Source: Neobacillus terrae
GTDB taxonomy: Bacteria; Bacillota; Bacilli; Bacillales; Cytobacillaceae
Length of the DNA stretch: 64,000 nt
Assembly: GCF_011393025.1 (NCBI RefSeq)
Contig: NZ_JAAOEO010000003.1
Span: 124,001-188,000, forward strand
Direction: 5' to 3'
Shown: one piece after another, positions 16,543 to 25,501 of the stretch
Position numbering within the stretch: position 1 is the stretch's first letter
Layout of the letters: every line of letters begins with the position of its first letter
Position numbers and translations under genes: made by a program
Notes under the pieces: generated by a model
Told to the model about the DNA's origin: nothing
The model's input: only the letters and a program-made list of their open reading frames with translations
The model's database searches: none

Positions 16543-19500
16543 TCATTTGTTCGTCGGTCCGTATATCTTCCCAACAATCACTGTTACTTTCTCACTTTTA
16601 TTACCAGCATCATCATAAGAATAGAGAGTTACATATGTGTTTTGCTTAATGAATTCACTAAGTTTAGCGGTAAAAATACCCTTTTCATCTGTTACTACAT
16701 TCATGTTTAATTTCTTACCGTCTGTAATAACAACATGAGAACCAGCTTCTGCTTTACCTGTGATCACCATATCCTTATGAGTGATTGGATCAACATCTGG
16801 TACTTGCGGAGGAGTAACGTCTTTTACAGTTACAGTTGTTGCCGCACTTTCATTGTTACCTTTGTCTGTAGCTGTAACTGCTAGGACAGTTCCTGCTTTT
16901 GGTTTATCAATGCTAATTTCAAAGGTACCATTCTCTGATGCTGTTCCAGTTGCAATAACTGTACTATCAACTTTAATTTTTACTGTTGCACCTGCTTCAG
17001 TAGTGCCTTTTACAGATGTAGACTGATCAGTCACTTCATCAACCTTTGGAGCATCAGGTGCTACATTATCAAGTGTGATTCTTCCTTCAATTTGTGCAGA
17101 AATTGGAGCAATTTGTTTTTTGATATAGCTTATTAATGCATCCAGATCGGTCATCTGAGTTACCCGGTTTGTACCACTTTTCAGGATGGTGAATCCATCA
17201 CCACCGTCAGCCATAAAGTTATTGACTGTTACAGAGTAAACTGCATTCGGATCAATTTTCTGCCCGTTTGGAAGATAAATATCCAATACCTTTTGACCGA
17301 TTGGCAAATTATCAGACCAGGTATACTTCAAGCCGGAAATTTGCATAATCTTAGCATAAGACGTTGGCGACCATTGTTGGTTAAGTAGTGTTCTTACTTG
17401 ATCACCTGTAATTTTCATCGTTACGATATCGTTTCCAAATGGCTGGATGGCAAACAGGTCTCCCCATTTGATGTCGCCTGCAGCTTTAATTTCATCACGG
17501 ACTCCGCCAACATTCATGAATGCAAAGTCAGTTCCAGTTGCATCGCGCATTCCATCGGCAATCAGGTTACCCATTGGAGATTCACCAGCAGCATTTGTTG
17601 TACGAGTGATTGGAGCTGCTACCTGGCCAACTACCTGTTCTGTAATTGGAGCAATATCTGCCTTATAGCCATCAAGCTCTGCTTTAATTTTTGCATCAGC
17701 CGTAATGCTGTCCTGGAAAGTACTAGCTACTTCTGCCTTTTTGGACACAATATCCTGTGTGATTGGGTCAATTGTTAAATCAACATCAGAAAATGCTGTT
17801 CCATAAGAATAAGATTGAACTAGCAGTTTTCCATTAACTGTTGAGTTAAGGTATTTATGGTCATGAGCACCGTAGATAACGTCAACTTTGTCATTAATAT
17901 TCCGTGCCATATCCACTACTTTACCTGTTGGGTTACTGCCATCGGTTGCAGAAGTTCCAGGGTCATGTGCAAGAACTACAATAGCTTTAACTCCCTTGCT
18001 ATCCAGTTCATCTGCATATTTGTTAATTGCTTCTTTTTCATCTGTGAAACTTACTCCTGCCACACCACTCGGAGTTACAATACTTGGTGTTTCTGTTGTT
18101 ACAACACCAATAAAGCCAATTTTAACTCCGTTTACCTCTTTAATAGCATATGGAGGTAGTAACAGTTTTCCGGTGCTGTCTTCTACAACGTTAGCAGCAA
18201 CGACAGGGAAATCTGTCCCCTTGTAATCTCCATACTTTTTATTATATTCATCCGTTTTCGGATTGCTTCCCCCATAAATCATCCGTTTAAGCTCTGTAAC
18301 GCCTTCATCAAACTCATGATTTCCAAGTGTACCTACATCGAAGCCCAGTTCATTGATAAAGCGGACAGTAGGCTCATCTTGAAGCAATGCAGATACCGGA
18401 CGACTTGCACCAATCAGGTCTCCTGCTTCTACCATTAAGGTATTAGTTGGATTTGTTGCTTCTCTTTGTTTTAAATAAGAAGCTAAATATTCAATACCGC
18501 CAATTAGTCTTCCGCCAACCTTTGTTGAATAGTCCAACTGTCCATGAAAGTCGTTAATACCTAATAATTGAACATATACATTTTGGTCTAAAGTGTATTG
18601 CTCAAAAATACCATCTGATAATATTCCAGCATCTTTTACATTTGGAGTTGAAGACAGAACATCTTTTGCTGCAGGCGTTGATTTGAATGTTAAGGTTTTT
18701 GCTGCTCCGTTAATCGGTGCGATTTTCCAGTTGTTATCCGCAGATGGATTAACTACTTTTTGAGATTTAATATAATCCATCAAAATCTGACGGTTTTCAT
18801 ATGGGGAATCAACAACAACCTCGGCATTTCCACCTTTTGTTCCTGGGAAGTTCCCACCACCAGAAGCACGGTAGTTATTCGTTGCAACAATGAATTTTTG
18901 ATTAGGGTCAATAGGATTTCCATTCACGTCTGTAAATTTAATGATGCGGTGAGCATCAGCATTTTTCACATCACCAGTTAAATAGTTATATCTTGCTGGC
19001 TGGGTAACATCAATTTGATATTTTACTCCATCAATAACGTCAAAGTTATATGGCTGGAATCCATAATCTATTAATTCTTGTGCATTAGAATTATTAGGAT
19101 CAATTTGATTGAACTGTGAAGCAGACATTTCAAGCCATTCTTTTACCTGTGCACCTGTTAGTTCAACTGCTTTAAGTGTATTATTGTACAAATAAAGGTC
19201 ATTGGCACTCTTTATTGAAAGATCACCTTTTGCGATATTTGTATAATCACCTGCTCCCTGGCGGCCAGCTTTGAAAGGCGCACCTGCAGATATGACAGGT
19301 ATATCTTTTAGATCAGGACGATTAGTTGAAATCCAATTCTTTACGTAGTCCGTTTGTGCATTATTGACGATTTGGATTGTTGGGTCATCCATTACACGGG
19401 AAAAATAAGAGTTCATTGGAGCTGTTGTTTCTCCAATTTTCCCACGAACATAAGCAAGTGTTCCTTCATGCTCTGTTTTTACAGCATCAACGATTGCAGA

Positions 19501-20619
19501 GTCTGTAGGTGTTGTTGTAGTAACAGGACGGTCTACGGACTTAGAGTTTGTTTTATCAACTGTCCATTTGCCATCAGCGTTTTTAACAAGAGCAAGATCC
19601 ATAACGCCAAGGTTGTTTCCCCAATAACCAGCTTCTACTGCCGGTGTGCCGTTGATTGTTCCTTGGGTGTTATTCAATCCTGGAAGGTCAGGATTGTTTA
19701 AATTACTGCCTTGGTGAAACTCTTTTCCACCTGGGAAATTATAATGCGCGTGTCCAAAAAGAAGGGCATCAATGCCATCTACCTTACTTAATGAGAAGAC
19801 TGCATTTTCTGCATCCTGCTGCCCGTCATTTGTAACGTCACAACCGGAGTGGGCGATAGCTACAATAACCTGAGCCCCGTCCTCTTTCATCTTTTGTACA
19901 TATTTATTTGCCGTTTGGACTATATCTTTTACTATAACTTTGCCTTGAAGATTATCTTTATCCCATTGAAGGATTTGTGGTGGTGCAAAACCGATAACTC
20001 CTACCTTAACGGTTGAAGTATTTCCACTATCATCTGTAATTTGTTTATCTAAAATTTGATAAGGAGTAAAATAGTTTTTATCGTTTGTTGGGTCGCTATC
20101 GTGATCATCAACATAAATATTTGCGTTCACTATAGGATAAGGGGCATTTTTTAATGCGGTATTAAGAAAACCTAACCCATAGTTGAATTCATGGTTTCCA
20201 ACTATACCAGCATCATAGTTTAATAGTTTCATAGCTTTAAACATTGGATGAGTATCGTTTTCCGTAATTGGTTTTACTTTTGCTACATAATCAGCCATTG
20301 GATTGCCTTGAAGTAAATCCCCGGCATCAAAGAGCATGGAATTTGCTTTTTCAGATCTTGCTTGCTGAATAAGTGTGGCTGTTTTCGATAAACCATAGTT
20401 TATGCCTTTATCAGTATCCTGATAATAATCATAAGCCATTACGTTATCGTGAAGATCTGTCGTCTCCAGGATTCGAAGCGTTGCAGTGTTTTCACCTGCA
20501 GCGGATGCTTTCTTAGCGTTGTATGGGACAAGAGGTGAGGCAATCGTACTAAACAGCAGTGCTGTTGCAGTGATTTTGCTAAACTTACCGAAATTCTTTT
20601 TTTTCATTCGGTTTAACAC
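16543..20619 (-). CDS. YfkN-like bifunctional 2',3'-cyclic phosphodiesterase/3'-nucleotidase and 5'-nucleotidase
   Basis: GTG start at 20619 behind AAAGGATG. A signal peptide of about 40 residues precedes two complete nucleotidase modules. Module one (about 45-640) has ETTDLHDN, AGDLLQGN, GNHEFNYG, AHSGCD and GHAHYN, the five metallophosphoesterase blocks, then a 5'-nucleotidase C-terminal domain. Module two (about 680-1175) has GINDFHGQ, AGDLIGAS, GNHEFDEG, LAHDPG and GAHDHKY plus its own C-terminal domain. This equals B. subtilis YfkN, a secreted wall nucleotidase for scavenging nucleotides and phosphate. The last 175 residues are two Big_6-type Ig-like domains instead of a sortase signal, so attachment to the surface must differ. 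Monocistronic. Confidence 0.92.
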   Translation of the reverse strand: MLNRMKKKNFGKFSKITATALLFSTIASPLVPYNAKKASAAGENTATLRILETTDLHDNVMAYDYYQDTDKGINYGLSKTATLIQQARSEKANSMLFDAGDLLQGNPMADYVAKVKPITENDTHPMFKAMKLLNYDAGIVGNHEFNYGLGFLNTALKNAPYPIVNANIYVDDHDSDPTNDKNYFTPYQILDKQITDDSGNTSTVKVGVIGFAPPQILQWDKDNLQGKVIVKDIVQTANKYVQKMKEDGAQVIVAIAHSGCDVTNDGQQDAENAVFSLSKVDGIDALLFGHAHYNFPGGKEFHQGSNLNNPDLPGLNNTQGTINGTPAVEAGYWGNNLGVMDLALVKNADGKWTVDKTNSKSVDRPVTTTTPTDSAIVDAVKTEHEGTLAYVRGKIGETTAPMNSYFSRVMDDPTIQIVNNAQTDYVKNWISTNRPDLKDIPVISAGAPFKAGRQGAGDYTNIAKGDLSIKSANDLYLYNNTLKAVELTGAQVKEWLEMSASQFNQIDPNNSNAQELIDYGFQPYNFDVIDGVKYQIDVTQPARYNYLTGDVKNADAHRIIKFTDVNGNPIDPNQKFIVATNNYRASGGGNFPGTKGGNAEVVVDSPYENRQILMDYIKSQKVVNPSADNNWKIAPINGAAKTLTFKSTPAAKDVLSSTPNVKDAGILSDGIFEQYTLDQNVYVQLLGINDFHGQLDYSTKVGGRLIGGIEYLASYLKQREATNPTNTLMVEAGDLIGASRPVSALLQDEPTVRFINELGFDVGTLGNHEFDEGVTELKRMIYGGSNPKTDEYNKKYGDYKGTDFPVVAANVVEDSTGKLLLPPYAIKEVNGVKIGFIGVVTTETPSIVTPSGVAGVSFTDEKEAINKYADELDSKGVKAIVVLAHDPGTSATDGSNPTGKVVDMARNINDKVDVIYGAHDHKYLNSTVNGKLLVQSYSYGTAFSDVDLTIDPITQDIVSKKAEVASTFQDSITADAKIKAELDGYKADIAPITEQVVGQVAAPITRTTNAAGESPMGNLIADGMRDATGTDFAFMNVGGVRDEIKAAGDIKWGDLFAIQPFGNDIVTMKITGDQVRTLLNQQWSPTSYAKIMQISGLKYTWSDNLPIGQKVLDIYLPNGQKIDPNAVYSVTVNNFMADGGDGFTILKSGTNRVTQMTDLDALISYIKKQIAPISAQIEGRITLDNVAPDAPKVDEVTDQSTSVKGTTEAGATVKIKVDSTVIATGTASENGTFEISIDKPKAGTVLAVTATDKGNNESAATTVTVKDVTPPQVPDVDPITHKDMVITGKAEAGSHVVITDGKKLNMNVVTDEKGIFTAKLSEFIKQNTYVTLYSYDDAGNKSEKVTVIVGKIYGPTNK

Positions 20620-20954
20620 TCATCCTTTCAAATTGGATTCTTGCTTTTTGCCCCAAATCTTTTTTCAGAGATATGTATTCTCCCATACTCAATGATTAAT
20701 AGAGCATTTCGGTGAAATCACCTCTATCATTATATATTTCTAAATTATTAGTAATAAAGGTAATTTTCCGAGATTTCAATTTTTGAATCTTTAGAACCAC
20801 TCCTTTAACACTAAAAACTAGTATTATTCTCCCCCTTCTTGAAAGTCATCCTAATTTTACGATAAGCGTATTACTAATACTGTCGAATAAAGTTAATGAT
20901 AGGTAAAAGTAACGTAAAGTTATCTACTATTTCTTTCATTTTTCTACAAGATAA
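20620..20954. other. AT-rich intergenic region upstream of the YfkN-like gene
   Basis: No ORF with a ribosome site; must contain the minus-strand promoter of the nucleotidase gene, which I cannot place with confidence. Confidence 0.45.
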
Positions 20955-20980
20955 AAGCACCATCCCTGTGGGATGATGCT
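20955..20980 (-). terminator. Terminator of the SH3b amidase gene
   Basis: Minus strand AGCATCATCCC, ACA loop, GGGATGGTGCT, then TTTTATCTT. One mismatch in the stem. Confidence 0.85.
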
Positions 20981-20996
20981 AAGTGACTAAATGGTA

Positions 20997-22811
20997 TTAA
21001 AGCTTTATAAAGTAGCTTTCCAGACCTTTACGTATACCAACAGCTGTATTCTGCCGGAATGAAGGACTTTTTAGTAAAGCTTCTTCAGTTGGATTTGAAA
21101 TAAAGGCAGTCTCTACCAGAATACTAGGAAGTTCATTCATTCTATTTACGTAATAATCTTGTTCTTTAATTCCCCTGTCGTAGGTTTTAACAGTTCCAAT
21201 AAGGTTCTTTTGAACATTACTTGCAAGGGTAATACTCTTTGGTCCATTAAAATTCAGTGTTGAATTATAGTAGGTTGTTGTCCCCTTTGATTCCGTTGTA
21301 AAAGAGTCAGCATGGATACACACAAAGGCATCATAATCAGATTTATTAGAGATGGCTGTCCTCTCGGATAACTCAAGGAAAATATCTGTGCTTCTTGTTA
21401 ATGTCACAATAGCTCCTGCTTTTTGCAGCTCTTTTTGAAGTGCAAGCGATATGGCCAGAGTGGCATCCTTTTCCCGGTATCCAGTTGGACCGATTGCCCC
21501 AGTATCCTTGCCGCCATGTCCGGCGTCAATAATAATCTTTTTTCCTAAAAGCCCTGTTGGAATGACCTTCAATGAAACCTTGTTGCTGTAGTTACGCAGT
21601 GTAAAGGTATAACCAGGTTCAAATGTTATGACCACAGATTTTTCAGTGGAGCTTGCTTGAACCGTTTTGATTTCTTTTATTCCCTTTACCTTTACAGCTG
21701 GGAGCTGAACAGCGGTAAATCCCTGCTTTAGAGTCAGCTGATTAGCAGAAGTAGTATATTTAAAACTAAAATTGGTAAGCTTTGTCCAATTCAAATATGT
21801 ATCTTTTCCAGAGCTAACTATCTGTGGCGATGTTATGCTTTTTGCTGCAACAGGAGCTGGTGTTGGTTTGACTGCAGTTGGCGCGGGTGTTATTGTTACA
21901 TATTTAGATAGTACCCAGCCGCTTTTACCGGAAAATTTTATATTAAACCAGGTCTCGCCCTTGCTGTTTTTGTTAGTTGATACGACTTCAACCTTTTGAG
22001 CCTTTGAAACCGTTGTGAGAACTGAATACGTTGTGCCAGGACCCTTTCTGACATATAAGGATGTAGCATTAATAACTCCATTTTGCACTGGAGTAGGGGT
22101 AGCTGGTTTTGCCGGTACCGCTGGAACTGCTGGTTTTGCTGGAACTGCTGGTTTTGCTGGAACTGCCGGTTTTGCTGGAACTGCCGGTTTTGCTGGAACT
22201 GCCGGTTTTGCTGGAACTGCCGGTTTTGCTGGAACTGTCGGTTTTGCTGGCGCTACAGTTTTTGTTACATATTTTGATAATGCCCAGCCTGATTTGCCAG
22301 AGAATTTAACATTAAACCAGATTTCACCCTTACTATTTTTGCTGCTTGATGCAATTTCAACTTTTTGCCCTTTCGATACTGTTGTAGTGACTGAGTAGGT
22401 TGTGCTAGGGCCCTTACGGATATTTAATGATGAAGCGTTGATTACACCGCTTTGGGTTAGAGCCTGCGCTGCCGGTTTTGGAGGAGTGGTAACTGCAGTA
22501 CTAACAAAAGATCTGGAGACATAGTTTGATATAATCCAGCCGCTTTTACCGGAAAAGCGGATGCTATACCATGTTTCTCCCCTGCTGTTTTTTGTACTTC
22601 CTGAAATTTCTATCCTTTGCCCTTTTGATAGTTTGTTTACTATGGGATAGTTTGTGCCAGCCCCTTTTCGGATGTTTACACCGTAGGCATTGACCGTAGC
22701 AGTTTGAGCTGCCGCCTGAACGGTAATATTTTTCGGTGCCAAATCGGCATCAGTTAGGACAGGAAACAGAGTGGCTGTAACCAACATAGATGAAACAATA
22801 AACTTTTTCAC
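20997..22811 (-). CDS. Secreted N-acetylmuramoyl-L-alanine amidase with three SH3b domains
   Basis: GTG start with GGAGGGAAA. Signal peptide about 1-33; SH3b domains at about 35-98, 118-183 and 240-305, each with NIRKGxGTxYxxxxxxxKG and SGKSGWxxSxYV; between the second and third is a VPAKPA hexapeptide linker. Residues about 320-420 resemble an AMIN-like beta domain. The Amidase_3 domain at about 425-604 has zinc ligands His (DAGHGG), Glu (YREKD), His (CIHAD) and the catalytic Glu in VETAFISN. It cleaves the MurNAc-L-Ala bond. Related in layout to the amidase at 38920 but more distant in the linker and AMIN-like part. Monocistronic. Confidence 0.93.
   Translation of the reverse strand: MKKFIVSSMLVTATLFPVLTDADLAPKNITVQAAAQTATVNAYGVNIRKGAGTNYPIVNKLSKGQRIEISGSTKNSRGETWYSIRFSGKSGWIISNYVSRSFVSTAVTTPPKPAAQALTQSGVINASSLNIRKGPSTTYSVTTTVSKGQKVEIASSSKNSKGEIWFNVKFSGKSGWALSKYVTKTVAPAKPTVPAKPAVPAKPAVPAKPAVPAKPAVPAKPAVPAKPAVPAVPAKPATPTPVQNGVINATSLYVRKGPGTTYSVLTTVSKAQKVEVVSTNKNSKGETWFNIKFSGKSGWVLSKYVTITPAPTAVKPTPAPVAAKSITSPQIVSSGKDTYLNWTKLTNFSFKYTTSANQLTLKQGFTAVQLPAVKVKGIKEIKTVQASSTEKSVVITFEPGYTFTLRNYSNKVSLKVIPTGLLGKKIIIDAGHGGKDTGAIGPTGYREKDATLAISLALQKELQKAGAIVTLTRSTDIFLELSERTAISNKSDYDAFVCIHADSFTTESKGTTTYYNSTLNFNGPKSITLASNVQKNLIGTVKTYDRGIKEQDYYVNRMNELPSILVETAFISNPTEEALLKSPSFRQNTAVGIRKGLESYFIKL
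22099..22253 (-). repeat. 18-bp minisatellite encoding the VPAKPA linker
   Basis: About eight tandem copies of an 18-bp unit (plus strand GGTTTTGCTGGAACTGCC), several identical, in frame with the amidase. Copy number change would alter linker length by six residues without a frameshift. Confidence 0.9.
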
Positions 22812-22985
22812 ACTTTCCCTCCGTTGACTTTAATTTCTATTCCAAGAAAATTTATAGAAATAGAGTATATTGTTCTTATCGGCAGCTTTTGATTTATTTT
22901 TACATTTTATTGGATAAATTTATAATTTTATAAGCTAATATAAAATTATCATAATAGGGAAACTTTCGGGGATTTAATACAAATT

Positions 22986-23019
22986 AAAAGGATAGAAGGA
23001 AATTGCCTTCTATCCTTTT
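22986..23019 (-). terminator. Terminator of the 51-aa gene
   Basis: AAAAGGATAGAAGG and CCTTCTATCCTTTT form a perfect 14-bp stem with a 6-base loop, six bases after the stop codon at 23025. Confidence 0.88.
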
Positions 23020-23024
23020 ATCTA

Positions 23025-23180
23025 TTAGATTATCATTATACTTTTTAATTCATATTTTATATTTTCAATCATTTCTTGAAGAGTGATGTCCTGCTCGTTA
23101 ACGCCTTTTTCATAGGCTTTTTTAATAATTTCTGAGTAGTCAGGCTGTCCTGCCTTATCTCCTGATGATTTCGTGTTCAC
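23025..23180 (-). CDS. Small acidic/helical protein of 51 residues
   Basis: GTG 23180 is seven bases after the strong SD AAAGGAGA, and the frame ends just before a perfect terminator. The product has a polar N-terminus (NTKSSGDKAGQPD), then two amphipathic helices (YSEIIKKAYEKGV and ITLQEMIENIKYELKSIM). No membrane segment, no cysteines, so probably cytosolic. I do not recognise the family. Upstream 100 bases contain several direct and inverted repeats that could bind a regulator. Confidence 0.7.
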   Translation of the reverse strand: MNTKSSGDKAGQPDYSEIIKKAYEKGVNEQDITLQEMIENIKYELKSIMII

Positions 23181-23204
23181 TTCCACGTCTCCTTTCTTGA
23201 TATC

Positions 23205-23290
23205 CTATCTAGTCTATTCTAGTTAGTTATAGACCAATTGTAAATATATTCCTAACAATAGTTTGTAAATATTTTGTGACTAACTAACTT
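23205..23290 (-). promoter_or_regulatory. Repeat-rich upstream region of the 51-aa gene
   Basis: CTAG..CTAG dyad near 23210-23223, TAGTTAGT near 23221 matched by ACTAACTA near 23279 as a widely spaced inverted repeat, and two direct TTGTAAATAT copies between them. The arrangement suggests operators, possibly for looping. No single clear sigma-A promoter is recognised. Confidence 0.4.
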
Positions 23291-23414
23291 GATTTTATTT
23301 GAAGATAGTAGTCTTTAAGTTACCCGTGTCCATTTAATTCAAAACCATATATTATTTTATGTTTTTAGGCATTGAAGGTGTGGGTTTCTAAATACGGAAT
23401 TGCCGCTGTTTAAT

Positions 23415-23445
23415 AAAAAAACCTGCAGGTTATTAATCTGCAGGT
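23415..23445 (-). terminator. Terminator of the oxidoreductase gene
   Basis: ACCTGCAG (23421-23428) / CTGCAGGT (23438-23445), followed on the minus strand by TTTTTTATT. Confidence 0.88.
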
Positions 23446-23452
23446 AAAAAAC

Positions 23453-24361
23453 CTAATCATCTTCTACTTTATTCAGAATCAACTCACATATTCTGTGGGA
23501 TTCCAGTGCCTCTGTTGCCGATATCTTTGGCGATGTATGATTTCTTATTGATGCTATAAAGTCAGCTACCATTTGTTCAAATCCACGTTTAGACAAGGTT
23601 GTCTCCCAATCTCCAAAACGGATTTCTGTTTCCTCAAACCCCTTTGAGATTACAACTTTAGAAAGATTATAAGCGCTTCTCTTTTCCAGTGGGCTCATAA
23701 CCTCTGCCATTTCTAAGTTTGTACCACTCTCCCTGTTCATAATACCGATTGCTGTGCCTTTATCAGAAGTAAACTGAACCACTATATGGGATAGCAGATT
23801 ATTATTCTTTGTGATGCTTACCTTTAAATCTTCTATAGGATAAGGAAACAAATATCTCATCGTATCGACCACATGGATAAAATCATCAAAAACAACGTTC
23901 CTTATTTCTTTTGGATTGGAGATGCGGTTCTTCTGGACGATGATCATATTGGAATCTGAGATTTCCTTTAATTGATTGTAGGCGGGGGTATACCTTCTAT
24001 TAAAGCCTGCCATTAAAATCAAATTGCGCTCCTCGGCTAATTCCACCAGTCTTTTAGTACTCATGTAATCATTTGTGATCGGCTTGTCGACAAATACATG
24101 GATATTATTTTTCAAGAGCTTATCAATAATTTCTTCATGCGTTACTGTCGATGAATGTACGAATACTCCGTTAATCCCTGCATTTATGAGGGAGTCAAGA
24201 CTTGTATGAAGGTGTAAAAAACGGTATTGACCTCCGACTTCTAAGAGTTTTTCCTGATTGGGTGTATAGAGATGAAATTCCACATTCTTAGTTTGGCTGT
24301 ATACAGGCAAATAAGCCTTTTGCGCAATATTTCCAAGACCAACAATACCTATCTTCAACAT
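23453..24361 (-). CDS. Gfo/Idh/MocA-family NAD(P)-dependent oxidoreductase
   Basis: ATG 24361 with SD AGGAG seven bases upstream. The Rossmann fold opens with IGIVGLGNIAQKAYLP (GxGxxA dinucleotide motif). The family's EKP motif appears as VDKPI near residue 95, and the C-terminal half has the typical alpha/beta domain. 302 residues is normal for single-domain members. These enzymes oxidise or reduce sugars, inositols or related compounds; the substrate cannot be inferred here because the neighbours are unrelated. It lies 23 bases after the CPBP protease gene on the same strand, so may be co-transcribed with it and the 31-aa peptide. Confidence 0.85.
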   Translation of the reverse strand: MLKIGIVGLGNIAQKAYLPVYSQTKNVEFHLYTPNQEKLLEVGGQYRFLHLHTSLDSLINAGINGVFVHSSTVTHEEIIDKLLKNNIHVFVDKPITNDYMSTKRLVELAEERNLILMAGFNRRYTPAYNQLKEISDSNMIIVQKNRISNPKEIRNVVFDDFIHVVDTMRYLFPYPIEDLKVSITKNNNLLSHIVVQFTSDKGTAIGIMNRESGTNLEMAEVMSPLEKRSAYNLSKVVISKGFEETEIRFGDWETTLSKRGFEQMVADFIASIRNHTSPKISATEALESHRICELILNKVEDD

Positions 24362-24384
24362 TTTTTTACTCCTTTATTGCCGAT

Positions 24385-25284
24385 TTAAAAGTTGGAAACT
24401 TCCTGTGTTTCGTTTTCCATCTTTTTATTTGTTTTAATTCTTTCCAGTATTTTTAATACAATATAAACTCCAAACAGAACTGCCGCAAATACAAAATCCG
24501 CCGAATCGAAATAATACCATGAAACAGTTGTAATTATGTCATACAAAGCATGAACAACTACAAGCAGCCAAAGATTTTTCGTCCAGAGAAGCAGCAAACC
24601 AAGCAGAAGTCCCATATCCGTAAACGTGATCACAGAGCCGATTGTGACTGGCCAGCTCTGTTCCGTATCAAGAGAATGTCCTGCTCCAAAAAAGAAGGAA
24701 CTAATGAATAGAGCTAACATTAGAAATATATCTCTTGGTCCAGTTTTCCACTTTCGTCGAAATACCTTTTTAAGTATTAATAGAAAGATAATCATATACG
24801 AGAGACGGTAAACCTCTTCAAGCCCTGCTAGAACATTTGAATAAAAATCATACCCGGCCGTATCAAACCACTGAAATACAGGCGACACGTCTCCTTCGCT
24901 GGATAAGTTTGCATCCCCACCATAAGTAAAGGTTGCTATTTCCTTGCTGGTGTCCACATAGTGGCTATAGTTATTGTTAAAATCCTGAAATACGGTAGAA
25001 GTAAAAATATTAATTAACATACTGCCGATATAAAAAACTACATATACCTTTGAAAATTGAAGAATATGCTGTTTTTTTGTTAGACGTTGAAGTTTTCCGC
25101 CATGCAGTCTAGGTGCAAGCTTCCAGCCAATAAAAAACGAACTTACCATAATGGCCTCGTAAAGTGCACTAAACAAAAAGCTGTATCGGCTTAAAAAAAG
25201 AACTATTTCAGATCCGACAGTTATAGCCAACATGGCAATCAAAAGCTTTTTTGATAACGGCTGTGTTAAATCTTTTATAATCAA
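24385..25284 (-). CDS. CPBP-family intramembrane metalloprotease
   Basis: About eight membrane helices. The three CPBP (CAAX protease and bacteriocin-processing) motifs are present: EEVYR near residue 148, FxxGAGH near residue 200, and HALYD near residue 246. TTG 25284 is the longest start, with AGGGGG about 10 bases upstream; this is the best of poor options. Family members include prenyl-protein proteases, regulators of anti-sigma cleavage and bacteriocin self-immunity proteins. A 31-aa membrane peptide gene lies 35 bases upstream on the same strand and an oxidoreductase gene 23 bases downstream. Confidence 0.82.
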   Translation of the reverse strand: MIIKDLTQPLSKKLLIAMLAITVGSEIVLFLSRYSFLFSALYEAIMVSSFFIGWKLAPRLHGGKLQRLTKKQHILQFSKVYVVFYIGSMLINIFTSTVFQDFNNNYSHYVDTSKEIATFTYGGDANLSSEGDVSPVFQWFDTAGYDFYSNVLAGLEEVYRLSYMIIFLLILKKVFRRKWKTGPRDIFLMLALFISSFFFGAGHSLDTEQSWPVTIGSVITFTDMGLLLGLLLLWTKNLWLLVVVHALYDIITTVSWYYFDSADFVFAAVLFGVYIVLKILERIKTNKKMENETQEVSNF

Positions 25285-25319
25285 AAGTGTTAGTCCCCCT
25301 AATTTCGGTCTCCCGTCTC

Positions 25320-25415
25320 CTACCTGTTCAACAGATATACTGCAGCGATTCCAATTCCGTTAATGGTGAGCAAAAACAGCAGGCAGGCTACAACCCATTT
25401 TCCTATTCTTGTCAT
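25320..25415 (-). CDS. 31-residue single-span membrane peptide upstream of the CPBP protease
   Basis: ATG 25415 is preceded by AAAGGGGAAAAAGC, a good ribosome site. The peptide starts MTRIGKW, has one hydrophobic helix of about 20 residues containing a Gly-Ile-Gly turn, and ends in LLNR. Charge is positive at both ends. Too short for family recognition. Placement directly before an intramembrane protease makes it a candidate partner or substrate (inference). Confidence 0.6.
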   Translation of the reverse strand: MTRIGKWVVACLLFLLTINGIGIAAVYLLNR

Positions 25416-25501
25416 GCTTTTTCCCCTTTGATCATTTTCTCTATTATAATGGATAAAATGGAATCTGCCTTACAATAAATTTATATGTCGAGGTACATAT
25501 T

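Noticed and set aside
22015..22398. Ala/Gly/Phe-rich plus-strand ORFs over the amidase linker
   Set aside because: They are antisense shadows of the VPAKPA minisatellite.
23011..23040. Fur box from TTATCATTAT-like string
   Set aside because: It lies at the 3' end of the 51-aa gene rather than in a promoter and matches the Fur consensus only partly.
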